Source of the DNA: Gluconobacter potus
GTDB taxonomy: Bacteria; Pseudomonadota; Alphaproteobacteria; Acetobacterales; Acetobacteraceae
NCBI RefSeq assembly: GCF_015244705.1
Contig: NZ_JABCQF010000001.1
Span: 372,001 to 436,000, forward strand
Direction of reading: 5' to 3'
DNA: 64,000 nt
Shown: positions 8,742 through 18,305 of the stretch, one piece after another
How the letters are laid out: each line of letters begins with the position of its first letter
Position numbering within the stretch: position 1 is the stretch's first letter
The notes under the pieces: generated by a model
Told to the model about the DNA's origin: nothing
Databases searched by the model: none
Seen by the model: the letters and a program-made list of their open reading frames with translations, nothing else
Position numbers and translations under genes: made by a program

Positions 8742-10454
8742 ATGGCTTCAGCCACTCAGACCCCCACGGCCGATCACGGCGTTGAGGATTTTGCAGCCCT
8801 TCTCGAAGAGACCCTGGGCCGTGACACCGGCTTTGACGGCTCCGTCGTCACGGGCCGCGTTGTCCGCCTGACCGACGAATTCGCAATCGTCGATGTCGGC
8901 CTCAAGAGCGAAGGCCGCGTGTCCCTCAAGGAATTCGGTCCGGCCGGCGTTGCTCCGGACGTGAAGCCGGGCGATGTCGTCGAGCTTTATGTCGAGCGTT
9001 ACGAAGACCGTGACGGCTCCATCGTCCTGTCGCGCGAGAAGGCTCGCCGCGAAGAGGCATGGACCGCCCTGGAGCGTGCGTTCGCCAACAACCAGCGCGT
9101 CAACGGCACGATCTACGGTCGCGTCAAGGGCGGCTTCACGGTTGATCTCGGCGGCGCCATGGCGTTCCTTCCAGGCAGCCAGGTTGATATCCGTCCGGTT
9201 CGTGACGTCGGACCGCTGATGGGTCAGCCGCAGCCGTTCCAGATCCTGAAGATGGACCGCGCCCGTGGCAACATCGTTGTCTCGCGTCGTGCCGTTCTCG
9301 AAGAGACCCGTGCGGAACAGCGCTCCGAGCTGATCCAGGGCCTGAAGGAAGGCATGATCCTTGACGGCGTCGTCAAGAACATCACCGACTACGGTGCGTT
9401 CGTTGACCTCGGCGGCGTTGACGGCCTCCTGCATGTCACCGACATCGCCTGGAAGCGCATCAACCACCCGTCCGAGGCTCTGCAGATCGGTCAGCCGGTC
9501 CGCGTGCAGGTCATCCGCTTCAACCCGGACACGCAGCGTATCTCCCTCGGCATGAAGCAGCTTGAAGCTGATCCGTGGGAAAACGTCGCCATCAAGTATC
9601 CGGCTGGTGCACGCTTCACGGGCCGCGTCACGAACATCACCGACTACGGTGCATTCGTGGAGCTGGAGCCGGGCGTCGAAGGTCTGGTGCACGTTTCCGA
9701 GATGTCCTGGACGAAGAAGAACGTCCATCCGGGCAAGATCGTCGCCACTTCGCAGGAAGTCGACGTCATGGTTCTGGATGTGGACAGCGCCAAGCGCCGC
9801 ATCTCCCTCGGCCTCAAGCAGGTTCAGCGCAACCCGTGGGAGCAGTTCGAGGAAGAGCACAAGGTCGGTTCGATCATCGAAGGCGAGATCCGCAACATCA
9901 CCGAGTTCGGTCTGTTCGTTGGTCTTTCCGCAGATATCGACGGCATGGTTCACATGTCCGACCTGTCCTGGGACGAGCCGGGCGAAACTGCCATGTCGCA
10001 CTACGAGAAGGGCCAGGTCGTCAAGGCCAAGGTTCTCGACGTGGATCCCGAGAAGGAGCGTATCTCCCTGGGCATCAAGCAGCTTCAGGAAGATCCGGCA
10101 GCTGACACCCTGTCCCGCGTCCAGAAGGGTGCTGTCGTCACCTGCGTCGTGACAGCTGTTCAGAGCAACGGCATCGAAGTGAAGGTCGACGACGTTCTGA
10201 CCGGCTTCATCCGTCGCGCCGAGCTGGCTCGTGACAAGGCCGAGCAGCGTCCGGAGCGTTTCGCAGTCGGTGAGAAGGTTGACGCCAAGGTCGTCTCCGT
10301 TGACCGTGCGTCCCGCAAGCTGGCCCTGACGATCCGCGGCCGTGAGGTCGAGGAAGACAAGCAGGCCATCAACGAGTACGGGTCTTCTGACTCGGGTGCG
10401 TCCCTGGGTGATATCCTGGGTGCCGCCATCCGCCGCCGTAACACGGACGCCTGA
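8742..10454 (+). CDS. rpsA: 30S ribosomal protein S1
   Basis: Ribosomal protein of 570 residues that brings mRNA to the 30S subunit. Starting at MASATQTPTADHG gives the usual length; the open frame continues upstream to 8586 but lacks S1 homology there. Six S1/OB repeats can be followed, with the best-matched copies containing NITDYGAFV (about 9376 and 9634) and NITEFGLFV (about 9893). Codon use is strongly biased, as expected for high expression. Two hairpins, the second with a U-run, follow the stop. Confidence 0.97.
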   Translation: MASATQTPTADHGVEDFAALLEETLGRDTGFDGSVVTGRVVRLTDEFAIVDVGLKSEGRVSLKEFGPAGVAPDVKPGDVVELYVERYEDRDGSIVLSREKARREEAWTALERAFANNQRVNGTIYGRVKGGFTVDLGGAMAFLPGSQVDIRPVRDVGPLMGQPQPFQILKMDRARGNIVVSRRAVLEETRAEQRSELIQGLKEGMILDGVVKNITDYGAFVDLGGVDGLLHVTDIAWKRINHPSEALQIGQPVRVQVIRFNPDTQRISLGMKQLEADPWENVAIKYPAGARFTGRVTNITDYGAFVELEPGVEGLVHVSEMSWTKKNVHPGKIVATSQEVDVMVLDVDSAKRRISLGLKQVQRNPWEQFEEEHKVGSIIEGEIRNITEFGLFVGLSADIDGMVHMSDLSWDEPGETAMSHYEKGQVVKAKVLDVDPEKERISLGIKQLQEDPAADTLSRVQKGAVVTCVVTAVQSNGIEVKVDDVLTGFIRRAELARDKAEQRPERFAVGEKVDAKVVSVDRASRKLALTIRGREVEEDKQAINEYGSSDSGASLGDILGAAIRRRNTDA

Positions 10455-10470
10455 GCTCCCGCTTTGGTGA

Positions 10471-10534
10471 ACCGGGAGAGGATTTCCTCTCCCGGTCGGA
10501 TATGAAAAGGGTCGCTTCGGCGGCCCTTTTTTTA
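10471..10534 (+). terminator. Tandem hairpins with intrinsic terminator after rpsA
   Basis: The first hairpin has a perfect 12-bp stem, 10471-10482 with 10485-10496. The second is a canonical terminator: AAAGGGTCGC (10506-10515), UUCG loop, GCGGCCCTTT (10520-10529) and a run of seven T ending at 10533. Confidence 0.9.
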
Positions 10535-10700
10535 TTGAAAATTCATTCTTTCAGAGTGGGCTTTTTCTTAACGGCGCCATCCGCTACACAAGAGAATGCG
10601 CTGAGACGGAAATGTCGTGAACGGAAGGGCATGCCCTGCTGGAATCCGGACGACTGGCCAATATTGAATATGGGAGTGGGCATCCGAGCCCAAGAGATTG

Positions 10701-13700
10701 ATGGCGGTCATTTACAACACAAACTATACCCACAATCCCAATTCCTATCTGACGCTTGCTGTTCAGCGGGCAGCCCAGACGCTCTTTGGCAAGGAGCATG
10801 TTGTTGTTGCGGACAACATGAGCCTGGCCGGTATCGCGGCATCAGGTGAGCATGATGTCCTGATCTGCCTGGATGCGCAGCGCATCAATTTGCCCCTGAT
10901 CCGTCGTGTGCGCCCTGCGTTCAGGACCATGATTCTCTGGACTTTCGAAGACCCCTTCATGCGGGACTTCAATGTCGAGAATGCCGAACTCTTCGATTAT
11001 GTCTTCACGAATGATCCGTCCTGTGCCGAATATTATCACGGCAAGGGGCATTATCTTCCACTGGCCGCGAGTCCGTCGATTCACGAGCGCGCTGTGCTTC
11101 CCGCAGCCGAACTGGAATATGATATTTTCTTTGCCGGTACGATGTGGCCCAATCGCGTCCATACCCTGCGCAAGGTCATCGCGGCGTTCCCCGATGCCCG
11201 TCTCAAGCTCGTCTGCCCGACCAACGAATTCCTGCCACCTCTCCCGGCCGATCTGGCTGCGCTGGCCATCCAGCGCCCGATCAGCCACGAAGCCTTCATT
11301 GATTTCGCAAATGTCAGCGCCGTCACCCTGACCATGTTCCGTGACTATGCCAGTCACGGGGATGTCAGCCAGGCTACGGCCCCTGGCCCACGTTTTTTTG
11401 AACTCGCGCTGGCGGGTGCCGCACAGGTTGTCGAAGCTCCGGAAAGCATGGCGGCTGAACATTTTGAGACGGTGAATGGTATTTCCCTTGCCCGGGATGC
11501 CAATCAGGTCGTCAATGCCATTGCCCGGCTGCTCCAGCAGAAGGGTGCACGTCGCAATGCGGCTCTGGCTGCGCAGAAATCCGTCGTATCGCAGCATCTG
11601 TACGAGCACCGTCTCGAAAAGATGCGCGATATTACCGGGGCCGATTTCGGGCGTCGGACCCAGGCTCTTGGGCCCCTGCGTCGTCGCCGGCGTCTGCGTG
11701 TGCTGATGTGCACGCATTCCACGATTCACGAGCAGGCATGGGGTGGTGTTGAAGTCTATCAGCAGGGCCTGTGCGCGCTTCTGTCGCGTGATGTGGAATA
11801 TTTCTACTGGTTGCGTCGCGGCGGTTTCTGCCGTCTGACCACGGCCAATGGCCATGAACTGGAGCGCTTCGACGTGCCGGAAGTGGGCTGGCAGGACGCG
11901 ATGTGTGATTCGCCGGAAGAAATGGCGTTTTCCAGCGTTATCAGCCAGTACAATATTGATCTCGTTCACTTCCAGCATCTGGGGCATCACGCCCTGTCGC
12001 TACCGATCATTGCGAAGGCCAATGGCGCGGGCGTGATTTTCTCCGCCCATGATTTCTGGCTGGTTTCTGCCCGTTACAATCTGCTGAATCACGAGCTCCG
12101 CTACGTCGAGGACGAGGTCCGCTCCGTTCTGGCCGCCGATATCACCCTCAAGGCCTCCGAAAATGTGGATCATGGCGGTGAGCAGACCCGTCGTGCCTTC
12201 GTGGCCAAGATGCTGCATTCCGTCGATGCCATCCTGTTCGGCACAGTCCATTCCCGGAACCTGACGCACGAAATCTATCCGGTGCTTGATACCAAGCGCA
12301 GCCTTGTGATGGGCATTCCCAGCCCGGACAACACCGTTCCGGTCGTGATGAAGCCCTACGAGCCTCTGGGGGACCGTCCTCTTGGCGTTGCGATCGTCGG
12401 GAACTTCCTGCGGACCAAGGGTGCCGATACGATCCTCAACCTGATCGATATCGCTCATCCGGACCATTTCGTCTTCCATATCTTTGGCTATGTGCATCCG
12501 GAATATGAAGCGGTCCTGACTGCGGTTCCGCGTCCGAATGTCAAGATTTACGGCCGTTATGAGATGGGAGACATCGAGGCGCTGAAGGTGGCCGATGTTG
12601 CGCTGAACCTGTCGATCTGGCCCGAGACCTACTGCATCTCCCTGTCCGAGGCCTGGCAGAATGGTCTCATCCCCATCGTGACCGATGTGGGCGCTCTGGG
12701 AGATCGCGTCGAAGACGGCGTCAACGGTTTCAAGGTTCCCATCAGCCGCCCGAGCATGGTGCTCGAGCGGCTGGAACTGCTGCGTTCGTCCGAACCCCTG
12801 CGGCGTCAGATCATGCAGAACATCACGCCTGCGCTCTGGACCCATGCCCGGGACTATGCTGATGAACTGCTGGCGCTCTATCACGATACGGCGCCGCGTC
12901 GCGAAATGGGTGTGTCGGAACTTCGTCTGGATGCCGGGCAGGTTCATCTTCTGGCCCATCCCACCTGGCGCCATCAGGCACCGCCGCGGCACATCTTCGA
13001 TCCGCCGACCGCGCGCGATCTGTCCGTGGAAATGCCGGTCCCCGTTTCAGACTGGTTCTCGGTGCAGGGTGCCGAATGTTATATCGATGACATCTGTCAC
13101 CATGTCTTCTCCGGTGTGGAAGAGAAGCCCTTCCCGGGAGCACTCGAGTTCCATATCCGCGGATGGATGATCCTTCCCGGAATCAGTTCTGCGGGGCAGA
13201 TGTTCACGGTCCTGCTGGGCGAAGACCCCGACAGCGCCATGATCTTCCTGGAATGCCAGCGCGAGATCCGGGCGGATATCGCAGAGCTTTTCGTCAATGC
13301 TCCGCGTCGTGCCGGCTTCTCCGGTAAGGTTGCGCTGCGTGGGAAATGGTGTGAGGGACGTTTCCGCATCGGTTTGATCAACGTGGTCAACGGTCAGGGG
13401 GCGTTCCAGCTGACGTCCATGCAGATCGAAGTCGAAGGTGGCCAGATCCGGAAGATCATCCGCTCTGCTCCTTCCAATGACCTTATCCTGTCCGACTTCC
13501 GCCGTGTCTCCCATAGTGACGGTCTGATGCGTGGTGTGAAGCTGTCCGGTGTCGGCAAGCACCAGATGCATCCTTACACGTCCGGGGCACTGGATTATTC
13601 CATCGATGATTTCACGGGGCTGGCTGGCGATCCCCCCGCTGAGCTGACTCCGGATGGTCCTCTGGCAGTCCGGGGGTGGATGTTCTTTCGCAATCTGTCC

Positions 13701-14048
13701 CGTGCCGGCCAGGTCTATGGCGGGCTGGTTTCGGAAAGCCGTGATGAGATCGTATTCTTCGCGCTGGAACGTGTGCTCCGTGCCGATGTCGGGACAGCGC
13801 ATCGCGATGCACCGATCTGTGCCGGATTCTGTGGTACGTTCATGCCGCGCGAAGGCTATGCCCGCCCGCTTGATGGCGTCTATCGTTTCATTCTGGTGAA
13901 CGTCGTGGGAGACCTCTACGGATCGAGGATGACGAATATTGCCGTGACATTCGATAATGGTGCGATCCTGTCTGCGGAATATGTCGACCTGCACACCGAG
14001 AACGTCGAACGCGGGGAACGTCTTCTCGCGGGAAAAATCGTTTCCTGA
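10701..14048 (+). CDS. Multidomain glycosyltransferase: CgeB-like domain, GT4 domain and two C-terminal modules
   Basis: Large cytosolic-looking protein of 1115 residues with no signal peptide. Residues about 1-310 resemble CgeB-type glycosyltransferases (WTFEDPFMRDFN, HYLPLAASPSIH, APGPRFFELALAGA) and are clearly paralogous to the protein at 17112. Residues about 333-715 form a GT4-type domain starting RVLMCTHSTIHEQAWGGVEV with an EX7E motif in PETYCISLSEAW. Residues about 790-1095 hold two copies of a roughly 130-residue module that I do not recognise. ATG 10701 follows AAGAGA; a TTG directly before it is the alternative. First of three glycosyltransferase genes; surface glycan or protein glycosylation is inferred, and donor and acceptor are unknown. 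Confidence 0.85.
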   Translation: MAVIYNTNYTHNPNSYLTLAVQRAAQTLFGKEHVVVADNMSLAGIAASGEHDVLICLDAQRINLPLIRRVRPAFRTMILWTFEDPFMRDFNVENAELFDYVFTNDPSCAEYYHGKGHYLPLAASPSIHERAVLPAAELEYDIFFAGTMWPNRVHTLRKVIAAFPDARLKLVCPTNEFLPPLPADLAALAIQRPISHEAFIDFANVSAVTLTMFRDYASHGDVSQATAPGPRFFELALAGAAQVVEAPESMAAEHFETVNGISLARDANQVVNAIARLLQQKGARRNAALAAQKSVVSQHLYEHRLEKMRDITGADFGRRTQALGPLRRRRRLRVLMCTHSTIHEQAWGGVEVYQQGLCALLSRDVEYFYWLRRGGFCRLTTANGHELERFDVPEVGWQDAMCDSPEEMAFSSVISQYNIDLVHFQHLGHHALSLPIIAKANGAGVIFSAHDFWLVSARYNLLNHELRYVEDEVRSVLAADITLKASENVDHGGEQTRRAFVAKMLHSVDAILFGTVHSRNLTHEIYPVLDTKRSLVMGIPSPDNTVPVVMKPYEPLGDRPLGVAIVGNFLRTKGADTILNLIDIAHPDHFVFHIFGYVHPEYEAVLTAVPRPNVKIYGRYEMGDIEALKVADVALNLSIWPETYCISLSEAWQNGLIPIVTDVGALGDRVEDGVNGFKVPISRPSMVLERLELLRSSEPLRRQIMQNITPALWTHARDYADELLALYHDTAPRREMGVSELRLDAGQVHLLAHPTWRHQAPPRHIFDPPTARDLSVEMPVPVSDWFSVQGAECYIDDICHHVFSGVEEKPFPGALEFHIRGWMILPGISSAGQMFTVLLGEDPDSAMIFLECQREIRADIAELFVNAPRRAGFSGKVALRGKWCEGRFRIGLINVVNGQGAFQLTSMQIEVEGGQIRKIIRSAPSNDLILSDFRRVSHSDGLMRGVKLSGVGKHQMHPYTSGALDYSIDDFTGLAGDPPAELTPDGPLAVRGWMFFRNLSRAGQVYGGLVSESRDEIVFFALERVLRADVGTAHRDAPICAGFCGTFMPREGYARPLDGVYRFILVNVVGDLYGSRMTNIAVTFDNGAILSAEYVDLHTENVERGERLLAGKIVS
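13065..13995 (+). repeat. Tandem duplicated ~130-residue protein module (coding repeat)
   Basis: Copy 1 begins near YIDDICHHVFSG (13080) and copy 2 near SIDDFTGLAGD (about 13599). Shared landmarks in the same order are IDD, RGWM, SxAGQ, an R-x-x-RAD[IV] block, AP-x-x-AGF-x-G, G-x-[FY]-R-[FI], and NVV, ending in a G[QA]I segment. The copies are clear at protein level but diverged at DNA level, so the duplication is old. Predicted mainly beta; a carbohydrate-binding or acceptor-recognition role is only a guess. Confidence 0.75.
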
Positions 14049-14072
14049 CCTGCGAGCAGGAGGCTTGCCCTG

Positions 14073-17063
14073 ATGTCCGAAACTGTTTCAGCCCCGTTAT
14101 CCGAGACGCGGGAACCCCGGTGGGCCCGCTTTGATACGCAGTGGTATCTGCTGCGCTATCCCGAGGTGCGGGACTGGATGCGGGAAGAAGGACAGGACGA
14201 TCCGTATGCGTTCTATCTTCAGACAGGCCAGCGTTACGGACATTCCCCGAACCGGTATTTTGATGAGATCTGGTATCGTGACGCGCACAAGGATGTGCGT
14301 CAGGGACTGATCCGGGAAGAATGGGCGTCGGGTTTCGAGCATTATACTGCAACCGGATACAGAACCCATTCTCCGCACTGGCTGTTTGACGAACCGGGAT
14401 ACCGCCGCCGTTATCCGGAGCTCACGCAGCGTTTTCTGAGCGAGAACGGTTTTCGCAACGGCTACGACCATTATCTTGAGATCGGAGAGAGCCACTATTA
14501 CCGAGGGCATCATTTCTTCGATGATGAACTCTGCCGCGAGCTTTCCCTGATATTTCCGGACTGTTTTGACAGCCGGATCGGGCTGTTCGGGTCATGGCTC
14601 GGACTGCCGGCCCATGTTGCAGATGCCGGACGCGTCTCGTGGTATTTCGACCCGGTCTGGTATCTGACGCGCTATCCCGAGGTCCGGCAGGAAATTGCCG
14701 CAGGTCATTATTCGAGCGCCCTGCATCATTACCTCACTAACGAAACACCGCGTCTTTTCGATCCCCAGGAGTTCTTCTCCGAAGAGTTTTATCGGCAGGC
14801 CCATCCGGATATGGTGCCGTCGCTGGAACATGGATATTTCCGCAACGGTTACGATCATTTCGTCCGTTACGGCGCGCTCGAAGGGCGTGCGCCGCAGGAA
14901 AACGTGGATCTTGCCGCCCACATGGCGCAGGCGCAGGTCCGCAATGACGTGCGCAATCGCCTGTATGACAGCGCCTTCGCCCATCTTGTCGCCGGCCGGA
15001 CGGGGCTGGGCGAGGGGCGTATGGCGGCGCTTGCGGCTGTGTCCGAGATTCACGAGGAACAGTCCCGGGTACTGTTCGAGCGGGAAGCGGAGGCCATCCT
15101 GCCGTCACTGGTCCGGCATCCGCTGGACTTCACGGTTCACGGTGTTCCTGAAGTCAGCGTCCTCATGGTCGTCTATGACCGGATTGCCCTGACAGCGCAG
15201 GCCCTGGCTTCGCTGCGCGCCAACTACGCCGGTGCCGTCCAGCTCATACTTGTGGACTCGGGCTCGCATGACCAGACCCGCCATATCGGGCGGATGGTGC
15301 GGGGCGCCACGATCCTGCGGTACCGCTACAATATCGGGTACCTCCAGGCGTGTAATCTTGCGCTGGAAAAAGCGGAAGCGCCGTTTGTCCTGTATCTGAA
15401 CAACGATATCCGCCTGTATCCCGATGCTATCGTCAACGCGCTGAAGCGTCTGCGCTCCGAGGCCGCGATCGGGGCGGTGGGCGGCAAGCTGATCCGCACG
15501 AACATGCGCCTGCAGGAAGCCGGATCGATCATCTGGCGGGATGGTGCGACTTACGGCTATCTGCGCGAGGATGATCCGAACCTGACGACGGCCAATTTCG
15601 TCCGGGACGTCGATTATTGTTCGGCCGCTTTCCTGATGGTCCGTACGACATTGCTGCGCCGTCTGGGCGGGTATGATCCGCGGTATACGCCAGCCTATTT
15701 CGAGGATGCCGATCTATGCGTGCGGATTCTCAAGGCGGGAATGCGCATTATCTATGATCCGGACGTGGTCATCGAACATCTGGAGTTCGGAAGCTCCGGT
15801 GCAGCCGGATCCCATGCCCTGATCCGGGGCAATCTCAAGACATTTGCCCGTCTGCAGCAGGATTTCCTGCGTCATCAGCAGCCGGCTCACATTCGCAACG
15901 CCGTTCTGGCGCGCGAACACCGGATCAGCCAGCGCAAACGGGTCCTTTTCATCGAGGACCGTCTGCCTCTGCGGCGTCTGGGGTCCGGCTATGTCCGCTC
16001 GAATGACATCATTCATGAGATGACGGCGCTGGGATATCAGGTCACGGTTTTCCCAGTGCTGCCCAGGGATCAGACGGCCATCGACCTGTTCGGGGACTTT
16101 CCGGAGACGGTGGAGCTGATCGTGGATCGGGATCTGTCCAGTTTCGCCGACTTCATTCAGGAGCGGGTCGGATATTACGATCTGGTCTGGATCGGTCGCA
16201 CGCATAATCTGGCGCGCCTCCTGCCCCTGCTCAATGAATCGAGCCGCTATCTGCCTTCCGCCGGTCCGATCCTGGACACGGAAGTGATCGCCACGCCCCG
16301 CACGCTGGAGCGCATCCGCGTTCTGGACCTTCCGGAGCCGGATATCAGCTTCGATGATATGCTTCAGCAGGAACTGGACTGTGCCCGGTTCTGCCAGCAG
16401 ATCATCGCGGTGACGTCCCATGACGCGGATCTGGTGCGTCGTGCGGGCTATGAGAATGTCTCGGTGCTCGGGCATGAACTGCAGCTCCAGCCGACGCCCG
16501 CACCGTTCGAGACCCGGCACAGCATCCTCTTTTTCGGCGCGATCCATGATGAGGGCGCTCCTAACCACGACAGTCTTGTCTGGTTTGTGGACAGTGTGCT
16601 GCCGATCCTCGACAGGGTTCTGCCGCCGGATGTCCATTTCACGATCGCCGGTTATGTGGGGCCGGATGTGGATATGACGGTTTTTTCGACGAACAGCCGG
16701 GTGGAAATCGTGGGGCCTGTGGGGGATCCGCGGGAACTGTTTGACCGGCACCGGGTGTTTGTGGCGCCGACGCGGTTTGCGGGCGGGATTCCGTTCAAGG
16801 TTCATGAAGCGGCGTCCTATGGTTTGCCGCAGGTCGTGACGACGCTGCTTCAGGAAGAAGTCGGCTGGACGGATGGTGCGGAGATCCTGGCGGCTCCGTC
16901 GGACGATCCCGAGGCGTTCGCGGCTGCCGTGGAGCGGCTTTATCAGGACGCGGAACTGTGGGAGACTCTGAGGGCTGGCGCGCTCGCGGCTGTTGAGCGG
17001 GACTGTTCTCCGGTCCATTTCCGGCAGGCGCTGTCAGGGATTGTTCAGGGCTGCATTGCATGA
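14073..17063 (+). CDS. GT2-GT4 fusion glycosyltransferase with N-terminal WY-type repeats
   Basis: Protein of 996 residues. Residues 20-275 contain about six repeats of around 42 residues with the pattern FDxxWYxxRYPEV...HYxxxG...P. Residues about 358-575 are a GT2 domain (VSVLMVVYDR, VDSGSHDQT, YLNNDIRLYP, FEDADLCVRI) similar to rhamnosyltransferase-type enzymes. Residues about 622-996 are a GT4-like domain (RVLFIEDRLPLRRLGSGYVR, then PTRFAGGIPFKVHEAASYGLP). A strong AGGAGG (14058-14063) precedes ATG 14073, 24 nt after the upstream gene, so the two are probably one operon. Such fusions usually add two sugars in turn; substrates are not evident. Confidence 0.87.
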   Translation: MSETVSAPLSETREPRWARFDTQWYLLRYPEVRDWMREEGQDDPYAFYLQTGQRYGHSPNRYFDEIWYRDAHKDVRQGLIREEWASGFEHYTATGYRTHSPHWLFDEPGYRRRYPELTQRFLSENGFRNGYDHYLEIGESHYYRGHHFFDDELCRELSLIFPDCFDSRIGLFGSWLGLPAHVADAGRVSWYFDPVWYLTRYPEVRQEIAAGHYSSALHHYLTNETPRLFDPQEFFSEEFYRQAHPDMVPSLEHGYFRNGYDHFVRYGALEGRAPQENVDLAAHMAQAQVRNDVRNRLYDSAFAHLVAGRTGLGEGRMAALAAVSEIHEEQSRVLFEREAEAILPSLVRHPLDFTVHGVPEVSVLMVVYDRIALTAQALASLRANYAGAVQLILVDSGSHDQTRHIGRMVRGATILRYRYNIGYLQACNLALEKAEAPFVLYLNNDIRLYPDAIVNALKRLRSEAAIGAVGGKLIRTNMRLQEAGSIIWRDGATYGYLREDDPNLTTANFVRDVDYCSAAFLMVRTTLLRRLGGYDPRYTPAYFEDADLCVRILKAGMRIIYDPDVVIEHLEFGSSGAAGSHALIRGNLKTFARLQQDFLRHQQPAHIRNAVLAREHRISQRKRVLFIEDRLPLRRLGSGYVRSNDIIHEMTALGYQVTVFPVLPRDQTAIDLFGDFPETVELIVDRDLSSFADFIQERVGYYDLVWIGRTHNLARLLPLLNESSRYLPSAGPILDTEVIATPRTLERIRVLDLPEPDISFDDMLQQELDCARFCQQIIAVTSHDADLVRRAGYENVSVLGHELQLQPTPAPFETRHSILFFGAIHDEGAPNHDSLVWFVDSVLPILDRVLPPDVHFTIAGYVGPDVDMTVFSTNSRVEIVGPVGDPRELFDRHRVFVAPTRFAGGIPFKVHEAASYGLPQVVTTLLQEEVGWTDGAEILAAPSDDPEAFAAAVERLYQDAELWETLRAGALAAVERDCSPVHFRQALSGIVQGCIA
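14130..14894 (+). repeat. WY-type repeat array encoding residues 20-274
   Basis: Repeat units begin at residues about 20, 63, 105, 149 (degenerate), 192 and 235. The best preserved are FDTQWYLLRYPEV, FDEIWYRDAHKDV, FDPVWYLTRYPEV and FSEEFYRQAHPDM, each followed by an aromatic H[YF] and a Gly-containing turn. Similar repeats sit at the N-terminus of other bacterial glycosyltransferases; their role is not established to my knowledge. Confidence 0.75.
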
Positions 17064-17111
17064 CGTGCCGGGGAACTCCGGTTTGAAAAGTTTGGGAGAG
17101 CAGGGAAGGTT

Positions 17112-18152
17112 ATGGACGCAGTGAATGAAACGATCGTGGAAGCCGGAAGCGCCAGCAGCGGGACGGCCAGCGGGATGAGTGGCCTGACAGGGCGCGTTCT
17201 TGTCTGCAGTGGTGGCCGGTATGAAAGCCAGGCCAATGCGCAGATCCGTGAGTCCATCATGGATGGCTGGGCGGACTGTTTTGGCGAGGACAACGTCACG
17301 GCCGTCCATATTTCGGCCGCGGCCAGTTCCATCCGGATCCTGAAGCCGACGATCGTATTCGCCATCGGCTCCTATCTTCCGGAAAGCACGTATTTCGGCG
17401 AGGTCTGCCGCGAGGCGAAGAAGATCGGCGCGGTGACGGTGTTCTGGGCGACGGAAGATCCCTACGAGCAGGACGCGAACTATCGCATCGCCGATGATTT
17501 CGACGTGATCTTCTCCTGCGATCGCTGGGGACATAATTTCTATCAGCGCGAACGGGTGTTCCATCTGCCGCTGGCCGCCAGCCCCAAGCTGCATTACGGC
17601 GAGATCGAAGCGGATTCCGAAAAGACGATCGACGTCCTGTTCTGCGGCGTGGCGTTCACGAACCGCAAGGACATCGTCCGCAACCTGCTGCCTGTTCTGC
17701 GGGACCTGAACATCAAGATCGTTGGTCCGGGCTGGGGTGAGCTTGGGATCGGGTTCTCCGATGCGCGGATCGAGAAGTCCCAGCTTGTGGAGCTGTATCG
17801 TCGCTCCAAGCTGGTGCTGAATCTTGGCCGTTCGCTGAGCTTCGAGAACAAGCGCTTCGTGATTGCGCCGTCCACACCGGGGCCGCGGACATTCGAGGCT
17901 GCTCTGGCCGGGGCGTTCCAGGTGTTCCACGAGGATACGCATGAGATCCGCCGCTATTACTCCGCCGACGAGATCCCGGTGTTCTCCAACCGCGTGGATT
18001 TCGAGCGGCTGGTGACGACGTATCTCGACAACAATGATCTGCGCGTGAAGATGGCCCGCAAGGCCCAGGCGCGGACGCAGGCCGAGCATCTGTACAAGCA
18101 TCGCATCCAGTATGCGCTGCGCGTGCTCAAGGATGAGGGGCTGATCGGTTGA
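17112..18152 (+). CDS. CgeB-family glycosyltransferase
   Basis: Protein of 346 residues that aligns along its whole length with the first domain of the 10701 gene: WATEDPYEQDAN against WTFEDPFMRDFN, HLPLAASPKLHYG against YLPLAASPSIH, STPGPRTFEAALAGAFQ against TAPGPRFFELALAGAAQ, and EHLYKHRI near the end. CgeB-type proteins have a GT-B fold with the C-terminal half binding the nucleotide sugar. The start is supported by GGGAAGG a few bases upstream of ATG 17112. Third and last gene of the glycosyltransferase island, closed by a clear terminator. Confidence 0.85.
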   Translation: MDAVNETIVEAGSASSGTASGMSGLTGRVLVCSGGRYESQANAQIRESIMDGWADCFGEDNVTAVHISAAASSIRILKPTIVFAIGSYLPESTYFGEVCREAKKIGAVTVFWATEDPYEQDANYRIADDFDVIFSCDRWGHNFYQRERVFHLPLAASPKLHYGEIEADSEKTIDVLFCGVAFTNRKDIVRNLLPVLRDLNIKIVGPGWGELGIGFSDARIEKSQLVELYRRSKLVLNLGRSLSFENKRFVIAPSTPGPRTFEAALAGAFQVFHEDTHEIRRYYSADEIPVFSNRVDFERLVTTYLDNNDLRVKMARKAQARTQAEHLYKHRIQYALRVLKDEGLIG

Positions 18153-18191
18153 GGGCCGGTCTGACCTGACGCTCTTTCCTGCCTGATCCTG

Positions 18192-18222
18192 AAAAAGCCG
18201 GAGCGTGTCTCCGGCTTTTTTT
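18192..18222 (+). terminator. Intrinsic terminator of the glycosyltransferase island
   Basis: Stem GCCGGAG (18197-18203) with CTCCGGC (18209-18215), loop CGTGT, flanked by an A-run and seven T at 18216-18222. The A-run means it could also act in reverse. Confidence 0.9.
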
Positions 18223-18248
18223 GTGTCCGGGGTTCGAAGGACAGGTAT

Positions 18249-18282
18249 GAAAAAAGGCCACGGAGCAGTCCGTGGCCTTTTT
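18249..18282 (-). terminator. Bidirectional intrinsic terminator for the M16 peptidase gene
   Basis: Perfect 9-bp stem GGCCACGGA (18256-18264) with TCCGTGGCC (18269-18277), loop GCAG. The minus strand has a T-run opposite 18249-18255 and the plus strand has five T at 18278-18282. Confidence 0.88.
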
Positions 18283-18305
18283 GCTGTTGTGTCGGAAGGG
18301 AAAGA

